Assembly: GCA_017504325.1 (NCBI GenBank)
Contig: JAFVRL010000371.1
Span: 1-6,564, forward strand
Origin: Lentisphaeria bacterium
GTDB lineage: Bacteria; Verrucomicrobiota; Lentisphaeria; Victivallales; UBA1829
Direction: 5' to 3'
DNA length: 6,564 nt
Below, in pieces: positions 1 through 5,827 of this stretch (its first letter is position 1; each line of letters begins with the position of its first letter). A model generated the notes under the pieces. That model worked only from the letters and a program-made list of their open reading frames with translations, ran no database searches and was not told the DNA's origin. The position numbers and the translations under genes are program-made.

Positions 1-65
1 ACTTCACCGGAAAAAACGGTGAAGGAAATAAACAGCAGCAGAAAAAACAGGAAAATTGTTCTCAT
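1..65 (-). CDS. Start of a secreted or membrane-anchored protein (partial)
   Basis: This is the first 21 codons of a minus-strand gene that runs off the left edge. The start ATG (65-63) follows a strong ribosome-binding site, GGGAGA at 76-71, with about 5-6 bases between them. The peptide begins Met-Arg-Thr and then runs through an almost unbroken hydrophobic stretch (residues 4-18, rich in Phe and Leu) to Ser-Gly-Glu. This is the layout of a signal peptide or N-terminal membrane anchor, so the product is probably exported. Its function cannot be told from so short a piece. The gene follows the secreted-protein gene at 142-651 on the same strand, with 76 bases between stop and start and a terminator in that gap. 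The short inverted repeat at 2-9/17-24 lies inside this coding frame and is probably coincidental. Confidence 0.7.
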   Translation of the reverse strand, partial: MRTIFLFFLLLFISFTVFSGE

Positions 66-91
66 AATGATCTCCCGGCTGATGACATATC

Positions 92-123
92 AAAACAAAA
101 AAAGAGCAGGGTTGCCCCTGCTC
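92..123 (-). terminator. Intrinsic terminator after the secreted-protein gene
   Basis: Read on the minus strand, a perfect 8-bp GC-rich stem (GAGCAGGG at 104-111 paired with CCCTGCTC at 116-123) closes a 4-base loop and is followed directly by seven T residues, then G and four more T (103-92). This is a textbook Rho-independent terminator, lying 18 bases past the stop codon of the 142-651 gene. It also lies only 16 bases before the ribosome-binding site of the next minus-strand gene, so that gene either has a promoter overlapping the hairpin or depends on read-through. Confidence 0.85.
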
Positions 124-141
124 CGGATCATACTGAAAAAA

Positions 142-651
142 TTATTTTTTTACTGTCTTTCCGGTATTGCTGTCAGCAGAACGGATAATGGGAGCTGTTT
201 CAGCAGCGAGGACTGCACTCAATTTTCCTGCATCCCCGATCCCTTTCATCACACCTTTGCGGCTGCCCAGAATTTTTCCATCCATATTGACGATACGGAT
301 GGAAACATCCACACCGTTATTTTTGGCATTGCGTTTCATGGAAACGAGACAGAGTGCTTTTGCATCAAGAGCTTTGCAGAGTGCTTTCACATTTTTTGCG
401 GAAAGAGGCACACCGCGGGGGATCTTCAATGCCGTGATCTTTTTCTGAACAGTGGCGGAATCGGAAACTGTCACTTTGGAGTGTGTGGTAAGTTCAGCAA
501 GATAGTATTCATTGAAGAGACAGCGTGTCATCTCCAGCCCGTTTGTAGGATCTTCCTCGATGTCAGTAATGGCAGTATTCACGGACTTCTGGGCGAAAGC
601 ACAGAGTGCGGCAACAGAAAAAACAGCGGCGATAAAGATCTTTTTCAACAT
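142..651 (-). CDS. Secreted protein of unknown function, 169 aa
   Basis: The protein opens with a classical signal peptide: Lys3-Lys4, a hydrophobic core (residues 5-19) and a likely cleavage site after Ala-Phe-Ala (18-20), giving a mature chain from Gln21. Cys17 is preceded by Leu and does not make a proper lipobox, so type I export to the periplasm or outside is more likely than lipidation. The mature part is small, basic at the C-terminus (ending Lys-Thr-Val-Lys-Lys) and has cysteines at 44, 92 and 101. Residues 85-135 follow a helix then strand-turn-strand pattern (NVKALCKALDAKALCLVSM, then VDVSIRIVNMDGKILGS). This weakly recalls envelope proteins with a TolB N-terminal or CsgG/FlgO-like fold; that is inference from pattern only. 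The start is supported by GAGAGG at 663-658, six bases from the ATG. Terminator at 92-123; candidate promoter at 724-752. Confidence 0.85.
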   Translation of the reverse strand: MLKKIFIAAVFSVAALCAFAQKSVNTAITDIEEDPTNGLEMTRCLFNEYYLAELTTHSKVTVSDSATVQKKITALKIPRGVPLSAKNVKALCKALDAKALCLVSMKRNAKNNGVDVSIRIVNMDGKILGSRKGVMKGIGDAGKLSAVLAAETAPIIRSADSNTGKTVKK

Positions 652-685
652 TTTTTACCTCTCTTTTTATTTACTTTTGGACTTT

Positions 686-703
686 TCAGAAATATTCCGG
701 CAT
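686..703 (-). CDS. Possible five-codon leader ORF (MPEYF)
   Basis: On the minus strand, ATG CCG GAA TAT TTC TGA lies in the leader of the secreted-protein gene, ending 34 bases before that gene's start. It is preceded by GGGGGAGG (718-711), the strongest Shine-Dalgarno-like sequence in the window, with a 7-base spacer. It could be a translated leader peptide, or a chance ATG behind a G-rich stretch. The candidate promoter would start transcription near 717, which leaves the ribosome site at the very 5' end of the RNA and weakens the case. Confidence 0.25.
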   Translation of the reverse strand: MPEYF

Positions 704-723
704 TCTGACGCCTCCCCCGTCAC

Positions 724-752
724 ATCATATTGAAAGAGATCAACGGCGTAAA
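724..752 (-). promoter_or_regulatory. Candidate promoter for the secreted-protein gene
   Basis: On the minus strand, TTTACG (752-747, 4 of 6 matches to the -35 consensus) is followed after exactly 17 bases by TATGAT (729-724, 5 of 6 matches to the -10 consensus). Transcription would begin near 717, giving a leader of about 65 bases before the ATG at 651. This is a consensus match read by eye in an AT-rich region, with no other support. Confidence 0.4.
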
Positions 753-767
753 AAATGCTTTGATTTT

Positions 768-847
768 TAAAATATCATCATTTTTCAAGAAAAGCAACAA
801 GTTTTTTCAACTTTTTATTGGGAAAAATGAAAAAAGATGATATATTA
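768..847. repeat. Imperfect inverted repeat overlapping the hom promoter
   Basis: Arms 768-787 and 828-847 are complementary at 18 of 20 positions, the mismatches being 771/844 and 780/835. A 40-base AT-rich spacer separates them. The core of the left arm reads ATATCATCATTTTTC and of the right arm GAAAAAAGATGATAT. The right arm covers the spacer and the -10 element of the candidate hom promoter, so a protein bound across both arms could repress it. The repeat lies upstream of the expected transcription start, so it is not a conventional attenuator. Chance symmetry in AT-rich DNA cannot be excluded. Confidence 0.45.
818..846 (+). promoter_or_regulatory. Candidate promoter of the hom-ask operon
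   Basis: TTGGGA (818-823, 4 of 6 to -35) and TATATT (841-846, 5 of 6 to -10) are separated by the ideal 17 bases. Transcription would start near 853 and give a leader of about 35 bases before the ATG at 888. That leader is too short for a riboswitch or a terminator-type attenuator. Control is therefore more likely at the DNA level, perhaps through the inverted repeat at 768-847, or by feedback on the enzymes. Confidence 0.5.
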
Positions 848-878
848 TAAGGAATTCAGCAGAACAACCACTATTTTT

Positions 879-884
879 GGAGAG
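879..884 (+). promoter_or_regulatory. Ribosome-binding site that sets the hom start
   Basis: GGAGAG ends three bases before the ATG at 888; counting the GGAG core, the spacer is 5 bases. The alternative in-frame ATG at 837 has only a poor upstream match and lies within the predicted -10 region, upstream of the likely transcription start. The start at 888 also puts the dinucleotide-binding fold right at the N-terminus, as usual for the family. Confidence 0.7.
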
Positions 885-887
885 TAT

Positions 888-2180
888 ATGAAAGAGTTTA
901 AAGTTGGAATCATTGGATTCGGTACTGTAGGAGCGGGAGTTGCCTCCTGCCTTTTGAAAAATGCAGATGTCATCGCAAAACGCACCGGGATCACCCCTGT
1001 CCTTGCCGGGATCGCCGATCTGGATATTGAAACAGACAGAGGGGTGGTTGTTCCGAAAGAACTTCTCACAACCGATGCTTCCGCTATGATCAGAAATGTG
1101 GATGTGGTCGTTGAGCTTATCGGCGGAACAACGATCGCCAAAAAGTTTATCCTTGAAGCCCTGAATGCAGGAAAAAGTGTTGTTACAGCCAACAAGGCAC
1201 TCCTTGCGGAACACGGTGAAGAACTTTTCGCCGCAGCTGAAAAAAACAATGCGGATCTCTATTATGAAGCCAGCGTGGGCGGCGGTATTCCCATCATCAA
1301 AGGTCTGCGGGAAGGCTTTTCCGGCAACCGGATCTCCCGGATGTACGGTATCCTCAACGGTACCTGTAACTATATTCTCACCAGAATGGAAAAGGAAGAG
1401 ATCGACTTTGCCCCTGTTCTGAAGGATGCCCAGCAGCTCGGTTATGCAGAGGCCAATCCCTCTCTGGATATTGACGGATTTGATACAGCACACAAAGCCT
1501 CTATTCTTGCCTCTCTGGCTTACGGCAAATGGCTGGGGATGGATCCTGTATATGTGCAGGGGATCCGGGATATCACTCTTGCCGACATCAAAAATGCGGA
1601 TGAACTGGGTTACAAGATCAAACTTCTTGCAATCATCAAGCAGAGTGAACAGGGGGAAGTGGAAGTGCGTGTCCATCCTGCCATGATTCCCAAAACTACC
1701 CAGCTTGCCGCTATTTCCGGCGTGTTCAACGGGGTAATGGTCACAGGCGACTATGTGGGAGATACCCTTTTCTACGGAAGAGGAGCAGGAAGAGAAGCTA
1801 CAGCCTCCGCCGTTGTGGGGGATATTGTGGATATCGGCCGCAACATTGTCAACAAGGCGGCCCGCCGCATCCCCGGATTTATGGAAGGGATCCAGTACAG
1901 CAGGATCAAACCCATGGATGAAGTGGATTCCCGTTATTATCTGCGTGTTCAGGTGCTGGATGTTCCGGGTGTACTGGAAAAAGTTGCCGGCATATTGAGC
2001 AAAAACGGCATCAGTATTTCCAGTATGCTTCAGCGGGAAGGTCAGAAACACAGCAATGTGACAATGCTGATCATCACCCATTGCACCAAAGAGAAAGCCA
2101 TCAGAAGTGCCATTGCCGAGATCAATGGACTTCCTGATGTACGCAACAGTGTAAATCTTATCCGTATTGAGGATATTTAA
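888..2180 (+). CDS. hom: Homoserine dehydrogenase
   Basis: This 430-residue enzyme reduces aspartate 4-semialdehyde to homoserine with NAD(P)H in the cytoplasm, the branch point toward threonine and methionine. The N-terminal Rossmann fold shows GFGTVG at residues 10-15. TANKALLA (100-107) holds Lys103, the conserved lysine of the active site. Residues 181-203 satisfy the family signature A-x3-G-Y-A-x2-N-P-x2-D-I-x-G-x-D-x3-K. Within it, Asp199 and Lys203 correspond to the catalytic Asp/Lys pair known from yeast homoserine dehydrogenase. GRGAGREATASAV follows at 298-310. Residues about 352-425 form a C-terminal ACT domain (VQVLDVPGVLEKVAGILSKN), as in the threonine-inhibited long form; length is normal. 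It is monofunctional, not fused to the kinase. It is the first gene of an operon with aspartate kinase, 35 bases downstream, and ends with tandem TAA stops (2178-2183). Confidence 0.97.
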   Translation: MKEFKVGIIGFGTVGAGVASCLLKNADVIAKRTGITPVLAGIADLDIETDRGVVVPKELLTTDASAMIRNVDVVVELIGGTTIAKKFILEALNAGKSVVTANKALLAEHGEELFAAAEKNNADLYYEASVGGGIPIIKGLREGFSGNRISRMYGILNGTCNYILTRMEKEEIDFAPVLKDAQQLGYAEANPSLDIDGFDTAHKASILASLAYGKWLGMDPVYVQGIRDITLADIKNADELGYKIKLLAIIKQSEQGEVEVRVHPAMIPKTTQLAAISGVFNGVMVTGDYVGDTLFYGRGAGREATASAVVGDIVDIGRNIVNKAARRIPGFMEGIQYSRIKPMDEVDSRYYLRVQVLDVPGVLEKVAGILSKNGISISSMLQREGQKHSNVTMLIITHCTKEKAIRSAIAEINGLPDVRNSVNLIRIEDI

Positions 2181-2197
2181 TAAAGAAAACCCGGAAA

Positions 2198-2204
2198 GAG
2201 GAGG
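2198..2204 (+). promoter_or_regulatory. Ribosome-binding site that sets the aspartate kinase start
   Basis: GAGGAGG is a strong Shine-Dalgarno site. It lies 11 bases before the ATG at 2216 but only 2 bases before an in-frame TTG at 2207. Two bases is too close for efficient initiation, and eleven is slightly long, so the ATG at 2216 is preferred. It also gives the short N-terminus before the KIGGTSM motif that is usual for this kinase lineage. Confidence 0.65.
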
Positions 2205-2215
2205 TTTTGTCAATC

Positions 2216-3625
2216 ATGGGACAGCATACCATTGAAAAGATCGGCGGAACATCCATGAGCCGTTTCGGCGAAGTCATGGAAAATGTGATCATAGGTAAAA
2301 GAAAAGGGGCGGAACTTTACAACAGAGTATTTGTTGTTTCCGCTTATTCCAGCATTACCAATCTGCTTCTGGAAGATAAAAAGACCGGAGCCCCGGGCGT
2401 ATTCGGACAGATAGCTGCCGGCAATCCCAATTGGCCGGAAGCATTGGAAACCGTACAGAAAAAGATGTTGGAATACAACAGAAGTTTTGTGGATATCGGA
2501 TTGGATCAGGAAAAAGCGGATGCATTTGTAAATGAACGCATCAACGGTATCCGTTCCTGTCTGGAACACCTCATGTTCCTGCGTACTGCCGGTCACCTGA
2601 AACCCTCTGAATACCTCCCCTCCACCAGAGAGTTTCTTGCAGCCATCGGGGAAGCCCACAGTGCATACAACTCCACTCTGATCCTGCAGAAGAGAGGGAT
2701 CAATGCCCGCTTTGTGGATCTTTCCGGCTGGATGAGTACAGATATTCTCACCTTTGATGAAGCCATCCTCAATGCCTTCAAAGATATTGATTTTGCTTCG
2801 GAGATGCCTATTGTCACAGGCTATGTGAAATATGATGAAGGGATCATGCGCCGTTATGACCGGGGCTACAGTGAGATCACATTCAGCCGTATTGCCGTCC
2901 TCACCGATGCAAAGGAAGGGATCATTCACAAAGAATTCCATCTTTCCACAGGCGATCCCAAACTTATGGGCGTGGATAAAGTACAGGTTATCGGGGAAAC
3001 TTCCTTTGATATTGCCGATCAGTTGTCTGATATGGATATGGAAGCGATCCATGCGAAGGCTGCCAAGGATATGGAATTGAAAGAGATCCCCATCCGTGTA
3101 AAGAATGCCTTTGATCCGGAACATCCCGGCACTTTGATTTCTGTAAACTATGTTTCCCCGGTTCCCCGTGCGGAAATGATTTGCGGCCGTAACGATATTA
3201 TTGCTATCGAAGTGCATGACCACGATATGGTAAATGAATGCGGATATGACAACAAGATCACCTCCGTACTGGCAAAATACGAGATCAGTTACATTGCCAA
3301 AAATACCAACGCCAATACGATCACCCACTACCTTCCGCAGAAGGCAAAAAGATTGAATGAGTTTCTTGAGGAACTTGCAAAAGTATTGCCTCATGCCATC
3401 ATTTCCAAGCAGGAAGTGGCTATTGTTTCCGTTATCGGAACCAATATGAAGATCCCCGGATTCCTTGCCAGAGCGGCAACGGCTCTCTGGAATGAAGGGA
3501 TCAATGTTCTTGCACTGGATCAGGTGATGCGTCAGGTGAACATCCAGTTCATCATTGACCGCAGTCAGTTCAAGACCGCCCAGATCGCTCTCCACAGGGA
3601 ATTTGTGGAACAGAACAAGGCGTAA
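2216..3625 (+). CDS. ask: Aspartate kinase, ectoine-type (Ask_Ect-like) lineage
   Basis: A 469-residue cytoplasmic enzyme that phosphorylates aspartate with ATP to 4-aspartyl phosphate, the entry step for lysine/diaminopimelate, threonine and methionine. The amino-acid kinase domain starts with KIGGTSMSRF (8-17), where most aspartate kinases have KFGGTS(V/M). The next motif is YNRVFVVSAY (35-44). The region normally reading TTLGRGGSD is replaced by RRYDRGYSEITFSRIAVL (212-229), followed by IIHKEFHLSTGDPKLMG (236-252). From memory, these departures are characteristic of the Ask_Ect kinases found with ectABC. Two ACT-like regions follow, at about 326-374 and 400-463 (VAIVSVIGTNMKIPGFLARA). The gene is 35 bases after hom and before a strong terminator, so the two are almost certainly co-transcribed. 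No ectoine gene is visible. A TTG start at 2207 would add three residues. Confidence 0.93.
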   Translation: MGQHTIEKIGGTSMSRFGEVMENVIIGKRKGAELYNRVFVVSAYSSITNLLLEDKKTGAPGVFGQIAAGNPNWPEALETVQKKMLEYNRSFVDIGLDQEKADAFVNERINGIRSCLEHLMFLRTAGHLKPSEYLPSTREFLAAIGEAHSAYNSTLILQKRGINARFVDLSGWMSTDILTFDEAILNAFKDIDFASEMPIVTGYVKYDEGIMRRYDRGYSEITFSRIAVLTDAKEGIIHKEFHLSTGDPKLMGVDKVQVIGETSFDIADQLSDMDMEAIHAKAAKDMELKEIPIRVKNAFDPEHPGTLISVNYVSPVPRAEMICGRNDIIAIEVHDHDMVNECGYDNKITSVLAKYEISYIAKNTNANTITHYLPQKAKRLNEFLEELAKVLPHAIISKQEVAIVSVIGTNMKIPGFLARAATALWNEGINVLALDQVMRQVNIQFIIDRSQFKTAQIALHREFVEQNKA

Positions 3626-3649
3626 ATCATTACCCTGTATAGTCCAGTC

Positions 3650-3698
3650 AGGGGAAAGAATACATTTATACAAGTGTTTCTTTCCCCTTTTCTTTATT
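3650..3698 (+). terminator. Intrinsic terminator of the hom-ask operon
   Basis: An 11-bp perfect stem (AGGGGAAAGAA at 3650-3660 with TTCTTTCCCCT at 3678-3688) continues, after one bulged T at 3661, into six more pairs (3662-3667 with 3672-3677, one of them G-T) around the 4-base loop ATAC. It is followed by TTTTCTTTATT (3688-3698). It lies 25 bases past the kinase stop codon and separates this operon from the transporter gene at 3726. Confidence 0.85.
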
Positions 3699-3705
3699 AA
3701 AAACT

Positions 3706-3711
3706 TATAAC
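3706..3711 (+). promoter_or_regulatory. Possible -10 element just before the EamA gene
   Basis: TATAAC (5 of 6 matches) lies 14 bases before the ATG at 3726, between the operon terminator and the transporter gene. No convincing -35 is visible, because the expected place falls in the CCCC arm of the terminator. If this element is used, transcription starts near 3718 and the RNA has only about eight bases of leader. That would agree with the lack of a Shine-Dalgarno site. Confidence 0.3.
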
Positions 3712-3725
3712 ACAGCAATATTGTT

Positions 3726-4628
3726 ATGACTGTTCCGGCATTTCTTCTTATTCTGGCATCTGTTTTTCTGCATGTGACATGGAATATGCTTTCCAAAAAA
3801 AGCAATCCTTCCATGGCGTTTTATATGATCATGGGGTTTGTGGCTACTCTCATGTGGCTGCCCGTATTCTGTTTCTGTGAAATCCCCTTTTTCCGGATGC
3901 CGGGAAAATTTTTCTTCTTTTTATTGTTGAGTATCTTTGGAGAGATTATTTATATGCTGGGACTGGCAAGAAGTTATAAAAGTGCGGATATATCCTATGT
4001 CTATCCGGTGGTAAGAGCGTTGCCGGTTCTTATCATTGCGGCGATCACCATTATTTTCGGTCTGGGAAAAACTCCGTCGATAGCGGCATTGGGCGGAATG
4101 GTCATTATTACAGCAGGCTGTCTTCTCATGCCGTTAAAAAATTTTCGGGACTTTGCGATCTCCCGCTATTTCAATAAAACCATATTTTTCATTCTCCTTG
4201 CCGCAAGCGGAACCACCTTTTATACACTCTTTGACAGTTCTGCCATAAAGATCGTCAGAGAAATGCGGGGGGAACTCAATATCGTGGATACACTCTCCTA
4301 TCTCTTCCTTATGGAGGCGGGATTATTTATTGGTGAATGTATTTTTGTTCTGTGCAACAAACAGGAAAGAAGTGCATTTAAGGAACTGCTGAAAACGCCC
4401 TTATCCCCCATTATTGCAGGATTGAGCGGATCGGCAGCATACGCACTTATCCTTTTTGCCTTTGCCTTTGTCACCAATGTAAGTTTCGTACAGGCATTCC
4501 GGCAGATGAGTCTGCCTCTGGGATTTTTTGCAGGAGTCATCCTTCTGCATGAAAAGGCAAGCAAACCCAAATTACTGGGACTTTTTCTTATCGTTACCGG
4601 GCTTGTTCTTATTGCCCTGCTGCAGTAA
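3726..4628 (+). CDS. EamA/DMT-family membrane transporter
   Basis: A 300-residue inner-membrane protein with about ten hydrophobic helices (near 3-20, 31-52, 61-82, 91-111, 117-136, 152-169, 188-210, 226-248, 254-274, 281-299). This is the usual number and length for the drug/metabolite transporter superfamily with two EamA repeats. Family-like features include HVTWNMLSKKS at the end of helix 1 (16-26), ARSYKSADISYVYPVVRALP in the first repeat (81-100) and the matching FVQAFRQMSLPLGFFAGVILLHEK in the second (254-277, given as positions of the helix 9 region with Arg259, Pro264 and Glu276). Such proteins export or import amino acids, metabolites or drugs; the substrate cannot be predicted here. 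There is no Shine-Dalgarno site before the ATG, but helix 1 is complete, so the start is likely right. It ends 21 bases before the ABC permease gene and is probably co-transcribed with it. Confidence 0.9.
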   Translation: MTVPAFLLILASVFLHVTWNMLSKKSNPSMAFYMIMGFVATLMWLPVFCFCEIPFFRMPGKFFFFLLLSIFGEIIYMLGLARSYKSADISYVYPVVRALPVLIIAAITIIFGLGKTPSIAALGGMVIITAGCLLMPLKNFRDFAISRYFNKTIFFILLAASGTTFYTLFDSSAIKIVREMRGELNIVDTLSYLFLMEAGLFIGECIFVLCNKQERSAFKELLKTPLSPIIAGLSGSAAYALILFAFAFVTNVSFVQAFRQMSLPLGFFAGVILLHEKASKPKLLGLFLIVTGLVLIALLQ

Positions 4629-4649
4629 AAAAGAAAAGGGAGAGAGAGA

Positions 4650-5807
4650 ATGGATACATGGAAAAAATTTAAAAACGATCCTCTTGCGCTCTCCGGATTA
4701 TTTATCATTTTTTTTCTTGTGTTCCTTGCTGTTTCCGCCCCCCTTATTGCCAATGAAAAGCCACTGCTTCTTTATGTGAACGGGCATTTGTCAAGTCCGG
4801 CATTTTCAGAATTGTTTACTCCGGAAAGTCCGGAAATCTTTGTGGAAAAAAGCTGGAATTTTCTTTTGCTGTTCCTGCCGTGTTCCATTGTACTTTTTCT
4901 GACAGGGAAACTTTTTTCATCTGCCAAAAGGAAAAAATATTATCAATACAGTTTTGTGATCGTGTTCCTTTTGCTTCTTCTTCCGTTTGTCCTCACCGGC
5001 AGCAGGATAGATAAGACCCCCTGGCGGGAAATGACAGCAAAATTGAAGAGTCCGGATTTTGCCTTGTATGCACCGATACCTTACGGGCCGTTTGAAATGG
5101 CAGATGCGCCTTATGAAAAAAGTTCTTTCAGACATCTTGCGGGGACGGATCAATCAGGCAGGGATGTACTGGCAAGAATGATCTATGGATCACGGGTCTC
5201 CCTTTCTGTGGGATTCTGTGCCACGCTTCTCTCGTTGTTTCTGGGGACACTTGCCGGACTTGTCTGCGGTTATCTGGGAGGAAAAACAGATCTTTTTTTA
5301 ATGAGGTTTGTAGAGATCGTCATTTGTTTTCCCACCTTTCTGCTTCTGCTTATTCTTATGACCATACTGCTGGATTACGGTTCAAGACAATCCATACTTC
5401 TTGTCATTATCGTTCTGGGGCTGACCTCCTGGACGACGCTTGCAAGACTCATCCGGGGCGAGACATTGAAACAGAGAAAGATGGCATATATACAGAGTTG
5501 TGAATGTATGGGGGTACCGGTTTATAAGATCCTGTTCCTCCATCTTCTGCCCAATGTTTCCGGTCCGGTATTTGTGACCTTCACCTTTGAAGTTGCCGGG
5601 GCGGTACTGGCGGAAAGTTCCTTAAGTTTTCTTGGTTTCGGCGTACAGGATCCCACGGCGAGCTGGGGAGAACTTTTGCGGCAGGCGTACCCGGATCCAT
5701 TGAGTTATTCCCATTTGATGTTTTATCCCGGGCTTGCCATATTTCTTACGGTATGCGCCTTCAACTTTGCCGGGGAAGGTCTGCGTAAAGCTCTGAACGG
5801 GAAATGA
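4650..5807 (+). CDS. ABC transporter permease, YejE/OppC-like
   Basis: A 385-residue inner-membrane permease of the dipeptide/oligopeptide (DppC/OppC) type, which would form the channel with a second permease and be driven by ATPase subunits. After helix 1 (about 14-34) comes IANEKPLLL (33-41), and later YAPIPYG (140-146); both recall E. coli YejE. GTDQSGRDVLARMIYGSR (165-182) is the hallmark motif before the transport domain, and helices follow at about 186-208, 217-241, 247-268, 303-326 and 355-376. The coupling loop (282-301) keeps Gly288, Ile294 and Leu300-Pro301 but reads QSC where EAA is usual. Two extra hydrophobic segments (about 69-88 and 100-116) lie between helix 1 and the GTD motif, making it longer than YejE. 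GGGAG (4638-4642) with a 7-base spacer supports the start. No ATPase, binding protein or partner permease is present in the window. I see no convincing terminator in the 20 bases before the next, convergent gene. Confidence 0.92.
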   Translation: MDTWKKFKNDPLALSGLFIIFFLVFLAVSAPLIANEKPLLLYVNGHLSSPAFSELFTPESPEIFVEKSWNFLLLFLPCSIVLFLTGKLFSSAKRKKYYQYSFVIVFLLLLLPFVLTGSRIDKTPWREMTAKLKSPDFALYAPIPYGPFEMADAPYEKSSFRHLAGTDQSGRDVLARMIYGSRVSLSVGFCATLLSLFLGTLAGLVCGYLGGKTDLFLMRFVEIVICFPTFLLLLILMTILLDYGSRQSILLVIIVLGLTSWTTLARLIRGETLKQRKMAYIQSCECMGVPVYKILFLHLLPNVSGPVFVTFTFEVAGAVLAESSLSFLGFGVQDPTASWGELLRQAYPDPLSYSHLMFYPGLAIFLTVCAFNFAGEGLRKALNGK

Positions 5808-5827
5808 TCCCTTTCGGAAGACATTTC

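Noticed and set aside
2..24. Hairpin CTTCACCG/CGGTGAAG at the left edge, first taken for a terminator
   Set aside because: No T-run follows on the plus strand, and on the minus strand it lies inside the coding frame of a signal-peptide gene. The T-rich loop is simply Val-Phe codons.
19..708. A 229-codon plus-strand open frame opposite the secreted protein
   Set aside because: It has no proper ribosome site, reads across a minus-strand terminator and two minus-strand gene starts, and its composition is not protein-like. The minus-strand gene has a signal peptide, ribosome site and terminator.
827..850. Seven-codon ORF (MKKDDIL) upstream of hom as a possible leader peptide
   Set aside because: It overlaps the predicted -10 element and lies upstream of the likely transcription start, has only a weak ribosome site, and lacks Thr, Met or Lys-rich regulatory content beyond two Lys codons.
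807..2213. A 468-codon minus-strand open frame covering the whole of hom
   Set aside because: It is an antisense shadow: the plus-strand frame has every homoserine dehydrogenase motif, while the antisense product has no recognisable domain and is rich in His, Cys and Gly in a way typical of reverse-complement frames. It stays open because codons that would create stops on the other strand are rare in hom.
2207..2215. TTG at 2207 as the aspartate kinase start
   Set aside because: It lies only two bases from the Shine-Dalgarno site; the ATG at 2216 has a usable spacing and gives the N-terminus expected for the family.
2210..3814. A 534-codon minus-strand open frame covering the aspartate kinase
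   Set aside because: Same explanation. It also runs through the operon terminator and into the EamA gene, which a real gene would be unlikely to do.
5796..5827. GGGA/TCCC mini-hairpin between the convergent permease and 233-residue genes as a bidirectional terminator
   Set aside because: The stem is only 4 bp and there is no adequate T-run in either direction.
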